Source: an uncultured Clostridia bacterium (GTDB taxonomy: Bacteria; Bacillota; Clostridia; Lachnospirales; Anaerotignaceae). Taken from it: a DNA stretch of 64,000 nucleotides. The stretch lies in NCBI GenBank assembly GCA_944378105.1, contig CALWGC010000020.1:62001-126000 (forward strand), read 5' to 3'. Of the stretch, positions 60,984 through 64,000 are shown in pieces. Made by a program: the position numbers and the translations under genes. Below the pieces are notes generated by a model that did not search any database, was not told where the DNA came from, and saw nothing but the letters and a program-made list of their open reading frames with translations. Within the stretch, counting starts at the first letter, position 1, and each line of letters starts with the position of its first letter.

Positions 60984-61481
60984 TCACCTTTTCTCTTCTG
61001 CCGTCCGTCTTTTCTTTTTTATTTTGGCACAAACAGAGGAAAAATGCAACGGTTTTGGCCAAAGATTTGAAAACAAACCGATCCAAAATTTTCCAAAGCT
61101 TTTCACAAGAAGCCAGAGAAGTCGAAACGGCATGCAAATTGCCGTCCAAAAAAATCGTACCACTTGCCGGATGGCCTGGGTCAGCCGACAGGCTATGGCA
61201 AAAAACGTGGGACTAATCAACATGGCATAAAGCCCCATGCCAAGCAATACCCCCACCAATAAGTATCCGCGCACTTCTCCTGCTGTCATCTGCTGCAATA
61301 GCCAAACCACAACCCCCACCGCAGCCAGCCAGTAAATCCCGTCCTCCAACGCCGTCAGCCGCTTTTTCTGCCGCACCAATAGATGGACCGTCCGCAAAAT
61401 ATCGTACCCCAAAGCCAGCGCAAACCCCGTCAGCACCGCCGTCATAAACCATCCCGCCTGCACCTTGGCCGACAAAATCAT
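60984..61481 (-). CDS. yabQ: Spore cortex biosynthesis protein YabQ
   Basis: A 165-residue membrane protein. AGWFMTAVLTGFALALGYDI, then LRTVHLLVRQ and LEDGIYWLAAVGVVVWLLQQ are YabQ-like; helices occupy the first 110 residues and the tail is basic. It is made in the mother cell under sigma-E and is needed for cortex in B. subtilis. It lies five bases before divIC. Confidence 0.9.
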   Translation of the reverse strand: MILSAKVQAGWFMTAVLTGFALALGYDILRTVHLLVRQKKRLTALEDGIYWLAAVGVVVWLLQQMTAGEVRGYLLVGVLLGMGLYAMLISPTFFAIACRLTQAIRQVVRFFWTAICMPFRLLWLLVKSFGKFWIGLFSNLWPKPLHFSSVCAKIKKKRRTAEEKR

Positions 61482-61499
61482 TGCCTTTGCCCCCTTTCT

Positions 61500-61766
61500 T
61501 TAGCGAAAGATGCGGCCAAGCAAATTTCCCTTGCCGCCTCCTGCACCTTCGTCATAGCTGAGGCTTCCAATTTCGCCGCCCACCACCAGCCGTCCTTCCT
61601 CCACATCCAGCTGCTCCACATGCATCTCCTCCCCCTGCACCGTCAAAGACCCCTGGCTGGTCTCCAACAGTAAACACGTTTCATCAAAGGAGATCACTTC
61701 CTCCACGCCTTCTAGCAAAAGCCGCTGCCGCCCTTCCAATAGCAGCCGGTGCTGTTTTTCTGCCAT
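61500..61766 (-). CDS. yabP: Sporulation protein YabP
   Basis: An 88-residue beta-rich protein: HRLLLEGRQRLLLEGVEEVI, then FDETCLLLETSQGSLTVQGE and MHVEQLDVEEGRLVVGGEI, the usual YabP/YqfC pattern. Needed for sporulation with YabQ in B. subtilis. The start at 61766 follows AAAGGATGTGACACAT; an upstream frame of 49 codons lacks a ribosome site. Confidence 0.88.
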   Translation of the reverse strand: MAEKQHRLLLEGRQRLLLEGVEEVISFDETCLLLETSQGSLTVQGEEMHVEQLDVEEGRLVVGGEIGSLSYDEGAGGGKGNLLGRIFR

Positions 61767-61919
61767 ATGTGTCACATCCTTTCTTCTCCTTGGCAGTATA
61801 TGCCGCCAAGGAAAAAAACAGGACAAAAAGAACGGGAAAAAAAGACGGCCGCCGCCTTGTTCCTTTTTTTCAACAAAAAAAACGCCCTTTGGCATCACTT
61901 GCTCCAAAAACAAAAAGAA

Positions 61920-61948
61920 CAGGATTCCTCAAAAACAAAGGATTCCTG
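61920..61948. terminator. Hairpin between rqcP and yabP
   Basis: Two AGGATTCCT copies, each nearly self-complementary, pair with one central mismatch. T-rich tracts follow on both strands (CTCTTTTTTG on plus; TTCTTTTTG on minus). On the minus strand it would separate the hup-rqcP from yabP-yabQ-divIC transcripts. Confidence 0.65.
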
Positions 61949-62001
61949 CTCTTTTTTGTTGAAAGGTCGTTATCTTTTCTAAAACCGTTTTTTACGCCCG
62001 G

Positions 62002-62244
62002 TTACGACAGACTTTCGTACATGCCGGCCGCTTCTTCCTTGCGTGGATTTTCGTTTAAAGAGAGCACCCGCACTTTGGTGGTGTTGCTGCCAAAACGGAT
62101 CTCAATTTCGTCGCCCACCTTCACATCCACACCGGCCTTGGCCACTTTTCCGTTGACGCTAACCCGTCCGGCGTCACAAGCCTCGTTGGCCACGGTGCGG
62201 CGTTTGATGAGCCTGGATACTTTCAAATATTTGTCTAACCGCAT
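62002..62244 (-). CDS. rqcP: RNA-binding S4-domain protein RqcP
   Basis: An 80-residue S4-domain protein: [20 protein letters not shown], then [20 protein letters not shown] and [10 protein letters not shown]. RqcP (YabO) helps the ribosome quality-control factor RqcH add alanine tails. It lies between hup and yabP as in other Firmicutes. The ATG follows AGGAGGAATT. Confidence 0.94.
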   Translation of the reverse strand: MRLDKYLKVSRLIKRRTVANEACDAGRVSVNGKVAKAGVDVKVGDEIEIRFGSNTTKVRVLSLNENPRKEEAAGMYESLS

Positions 62245-62260
62245 AATTCCTCCAAAAAAA

Positions 62261-62283
62261 GCCCATGCGCTTGACGCATGGGC
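62261..62283 (-). terminator. Terminator of hup
   Basis: Minus strand GCCCATGCG/CGCATGGGC, five-base loop, then TTTTTTTGG. It sits ten bases after the hup stop and before rqcP, so it would lower rqcP expression from the hup promoter. Confidence 0.9.
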
Positions 62284-62293
62284 GGAATCTTTT

Positions 62294-62569
62294 TTATTCG
62301 TTTACCGCATCTTTCAAAGCTTTGCCGGCTTTGAATTTTGGTGCTTTGGAAGCAGCGATGGTCATATCTTCGCCGGTCTGTGGGTTTCTGCCCACTCTGG
62401 CTGCTCTTTCGGCTACTTCAAAGGTGCCAAAGCCAACCAGCTGGATTTTGCCGCCTTTTTTCAGCTCTTCCGTTACCACTTCTTCAAATGCCTTCAGGGC
62501 TTTTTCAGCGTCTCTTTTGCTGATATCAGCTTTTTCTACCATAGCCGCAAGTAATTCTGCTTTATTCAT
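62294..62569 (-). CDS. hup: DNA-binding protein HU
   Basis: A 91-residue protein with [20 protein letters not shown] at the start and the arm region [40 protein letters not shown], all as in HU. It bends and compacts DNA. The ATG follows TAAGGAGGAACAAGA. It has a strong promoter and a leader of about 205 bases. Confidence 0.97.
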   Translation of the reverse strand: MNKAELLAAMVEKADISKRDAEKALKAFEEVVTEELKKGGKIQLVGFGTFEVAERAARVGRNPQTGEDMTIAASKAPKFKAGKALKDAVNE

Positions 62570-62774
62570 TCTTGTTCCTCCTTAAAGAAAAGATAATAAA
62601 TCCTGTGGTTCAACCGCCTGCACCACCCATTCTCCCCGGTGCGTTTGCCCAAACCGTCCGACACTTTCCAAGAGAACGTCGTCTTTTGTCGCCCCTGTTT
62701 ACCAGCGCCGCCTCTGCAGGGCGCAAAAAATGGGACCGATTGATACACAAAAGGCAGTCTTTCCAACATACCTA
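62570..62774 (-). promoter_or_regulatory. Long hup leader with an overlapping frame
   Basis: A 67-codon frame (62566-62769) starts about five bases from the predicted transcription start, has no ribosome site, and its TGA overlaps the hup ATG. Its composition is not clearly protein-like. The leader may be regulatory; nothing else was recognised. Confidence 0.3.
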
Positions 62775-62780
62775 ATTTTA

Positions 62781-62809
62781 TTTATAAACTGTTCCGGCCT
62801 ATTTGTCAA
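62781..62809 (-). promoter_or_regulatory. Promoter of hup
   Basis: Minus strand TTGACA (62804-62809) and TATAAA (62781-62786) are 17 bp apart. Confidence 0.88.
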
Positions 62810-62860
62810 GCAATTCTGTGGAAATTACCCGAAAAAACGCCGTTTACTCCACTTTCCCAT

Positions 62861-62900
62861 AAAAAAAGGGCATTTTGCATCTCTGCCGCGCCCTTTTTTT
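62861..62900. terminator. Terminator after csoR (bidirectional)
   Basis: AAAAAAAGGGC and GCCCTTTTTTT form the arms around an 18-base loop; it lies 17 bases past the CsoR stop. Confidence 0.82.
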
Positions 62901-62917
62901 ATGGAAACCGAAGCTTC

Positions 62918-63187
62918 CTATCTGGTCAATTTATCCAACATATCCACAAATTCCTGGATTTTTTTATCCTCGTCTCCTTCGGTGAAAGCCGCCTTGACAC
63001 AGCCTTTCATGTGTGCTTTGAGCACTTCTTTATTGGCTTTGCGCAAGATGGCATCGGCCGCCATCAGCTGATTGGAAATGTCCATGCAATAGCGGTCTTC
63101 CTCCACCATCTTCAAAATCCCATCCAGCTGTCCACGGGCCGTTTTCAATAACCGCTCTATGGTTTCTCTGTCTGCCTGCATTGCCAC
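62918..63187 (-). CDS. csoR: CsoR-family copper-sensing repressor
   Basis: An 89-residue four-helix protein. TARGQLDGILKMVEEDRYCMD gives the first Cys (about 34); LKAHMKGCV holds His and Cys (about 59 and 63), the Cys-His-Cys copper site. It releases DNA when Cu(I) binds. It lies seven bases after the copper ATPase, so it is the last gene of the copper operon. Confidence 0.92.
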   Translation of the reverse strand: MAMQADRETIERLLKTARGQLDGILKMVEEDRYCMDISNQLMAADAILRKANKEVLKAHMKGCVKAAFTEGDEDKKIQEFVDMLDKLTR

Positions 63188-63194
63188 TCCTCCG

Positions 63195-63401
63195 TCATTG
63201 AATGCCTGTCACTTCATAGCCGGCCTCTTCCACGGCGGCCTTCAGCGTTTCGTCCAAAACGTCTTTGGTCAGTTCCACCACGGCGTTTTTGTCTTCCAAG
63301 CTCACCGTCGCCGTGACGCCTTCGATGGCGTTTAATGCCTTTGTGACATGGCCGGTGCAATGGGCACACATCATGCCTTCAATGGAAATGGTTTTTTTCA
63401 T
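63195..63401 (-). CDS. Possible separate CopZ-like copper chaperone from an internal start
   Basis: Within the ATPase frame ATG at 63401 is preceded by GAGGAGGAATTGACC, an excellent ribosome site. It would give a 68-residue protein starting [15 protein letters not shown], which equals a complete CopZ. Either the fused domain, the free chaperone, or both may be made. This is inferred from the ribosome site only. Confidence 0.55.
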   Translation of the reverse strand: MKKTISIEGMMCAHCTGHVTKALNAIEGVTATVSLEDKNAVVELTKDVLDETLKAAVEEAGYEVTGIQ

Positions 63402-64000
63402 GGTCAATTCCTCCTCTTCTTTTTTGGGTACTAATTGGTTTGGTTCTACAGGAATGGGTGCTTCCTCCAGTGTTTCCTTAGGCGCTTTCAGCATAGCGCT
63501 TTCTGGAAGCACTGGACTTGCCGCCTTTTGAAACGACGGTTTGAAAAACCGCAGCCGCAAGGCGTTACTTACCACAAAGACCGAGCTGCAGCTCATGGCC
63601 GCCGCCCCGATCATAGGGTTTAGTTTTAGGCCCCAAAGGGGATACAAAAGCCCCGCCGCCACAGGAATCCCAATGACGTTATAGAAAAAGGCCCAAAACA
63701 GATTTTCTTTGATATTGCGAATGGTGGCCCGGCTTAATTCAATGGCTTCGGCCACAGAAAAGAGACTGTTTTTCATCAACACAATATCGGCGCTTTCCAC
63801 CGCCACATCGGCCCCGGCGCCAATGGCAATGCCCACATCGGCCCGGGCCAAGGCCGGTGCATCGTTGATGCCGTCGCCCACCATGGCCACTTTCTTGCCT
63901 TCTCCTTGAATCCGGCGCACTTCCTTTTCTTTGTCCGCCGGCAATACCTGGGCCACCACCCGGTCTACGCCCACCTGGCGAGCCACGGCCTTGGCCGTCC
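63195..64000 (-). CDS. copA: Copper-translocating P1B-type ATPase with C-terminal CopZ-like domain (5' end outside window)
   Basis: About 268 residues are visible. The P-domain end is [20 protein letters not shown] and [11 protein letters not shown]; two membrane helices follow with [17 protein letters not shown] and [16 protein letters not shown] (the MxxSS motif typical of copper pumps). A linker leads to a heavy-metal domain with [11 protein letters not shown]. That domain is at the C-terminus, whereas it is normally N-terminal or a separate CopZ. The 5' part is beyond base 64000. Confidence 0.93.
   Translation of the reverse strand, partial: TAKAVARQVGVDRVVAQVLPADKEKEVRRIQGEGKKVAMVGDGINDAPALARADVGIAIGAGADVAVESADIVLMKNSLFSVAEAIELSRATIRNIKENLFWAFFYNVIGIPVAAGLLYPLWGLKLNPMIGAAAMSCSSVFVVSNALRLRFFKPSFQKAASPVLPESAMLKAPKETLEEAPIPVEPNQLVPKKEEEELTMKKTISIEGMMCAHCTGHVTKALNAIEGVTATVSLEDKNAVVELTKDVLDETLKAAVEEAGYEVTGIQ

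Overview
The window looks like one chromosome segment of a spore-forming anaerobic Clostridia (Eubacteriales, Firmicutes) of roughly balanced GC. The evidence is the spore cortex genes yabP/yabQ next to divIC, hup and rqcP; the SCIFF peptide with its radical SAM maturase beside secDF; a T-box leu operon; the Clostridia-type TIGR04086 membrane protein; strong Shine-Dalgarno sites; and many sigma-A promoters spaced 17 bp. I cannot name the genus. I see no prophage, IS element, integrase or CRISPR array.

Layout. 1-11.5 kb: an end-truncated YczE/YitT-like membrane protein with a MarR regulator, a LysR regulator, a PLP-dependent sulfur amino acid enzyme with an AGCS sodium/amino acid symporter, a Ser/Thr kinase divergent from a small DNA-binding-like partner, a two-repeat lipoprotein, an amidase and a second AGCS symporter. 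11.5-13.5 kb: a YolD-like/Y-family polymerase pair. 13.6-23.6 kb: a catabolic cluster under a divergent LysR gene. It encodes a D-2-hydroxyacid dehydrogenase, a four-part flavin/iron-sulfur amine or opine oxidase-type complex, a GlcG/HbpS protein, a permease, an Asp/Glu-type racemase and an enolase-superfamily enzyme. 23.6-28.9 kb: a tandem PPK2 kinase, an AT-rich membrane-anchored HNH nuclease gene, a frameshifted collagen-like/beta-helix surface protein and tRNA-Ser. 28.9-34.7 kb: MarR, a stalk-domain protein, YihY and metQNI with a leader-peptide attenuator. 34.8-39.8 kb: leuACDB under a T-box. 39.8-46.4 kb: a DUF1576 membrane protein, a malate/lactate dehydrogenase, a small zinc-ribbon/DUF2085 membrane operon, a yybP-ykoY riboswitch with a Ca2+/Na+ antiporter, and a DtxR-type regulator divergent from DUF2325/DUF3793 with three TTAG-N6-CTAA boxes. 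46.4-58.4 kb: housekeeping (flavodiiron protein, cardiolipin synthase, ylqF, lepB, rplS, apt, recJ, secDF) and the SCIFF ranthipeptide locus. 58.4-64 kb: a PHP phosphatase, an ECF S-component, three tRNAs, the divIC-yabQ-yabP-rqcP-hup block, and CsoR with a copper ATPase carrying a C-terminal CopZ-like domain.

How the genes work together. Sulfur and branched amino acid supply is prominent: a methionine-lyase-like enzyme, a methionine ABC importer, leucine synthesis and two AGCS symporters. The 13.6-22.2 kb cluster could import a hydroxy- or amino-acid-derived compound, epimerise or dehydrate it, and oxidise it through the flavoprotein complex; the substrate is unknown. Metal homeostasis appears three times (Mn riboswitch, DtxR boxes, CsoR/CopA).

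Most worth a second look: a small RNA candidate at 3498-3575, the metQNI leader, the two terminators plus folded element between scfA and scfB, the -1 frameshift in the collagen-like gene, the AT-rich HNH gene, the operator-dense gap at 17032-17186, and replaced active-site residues in LeuB. All calls are by reading; no database search was run.
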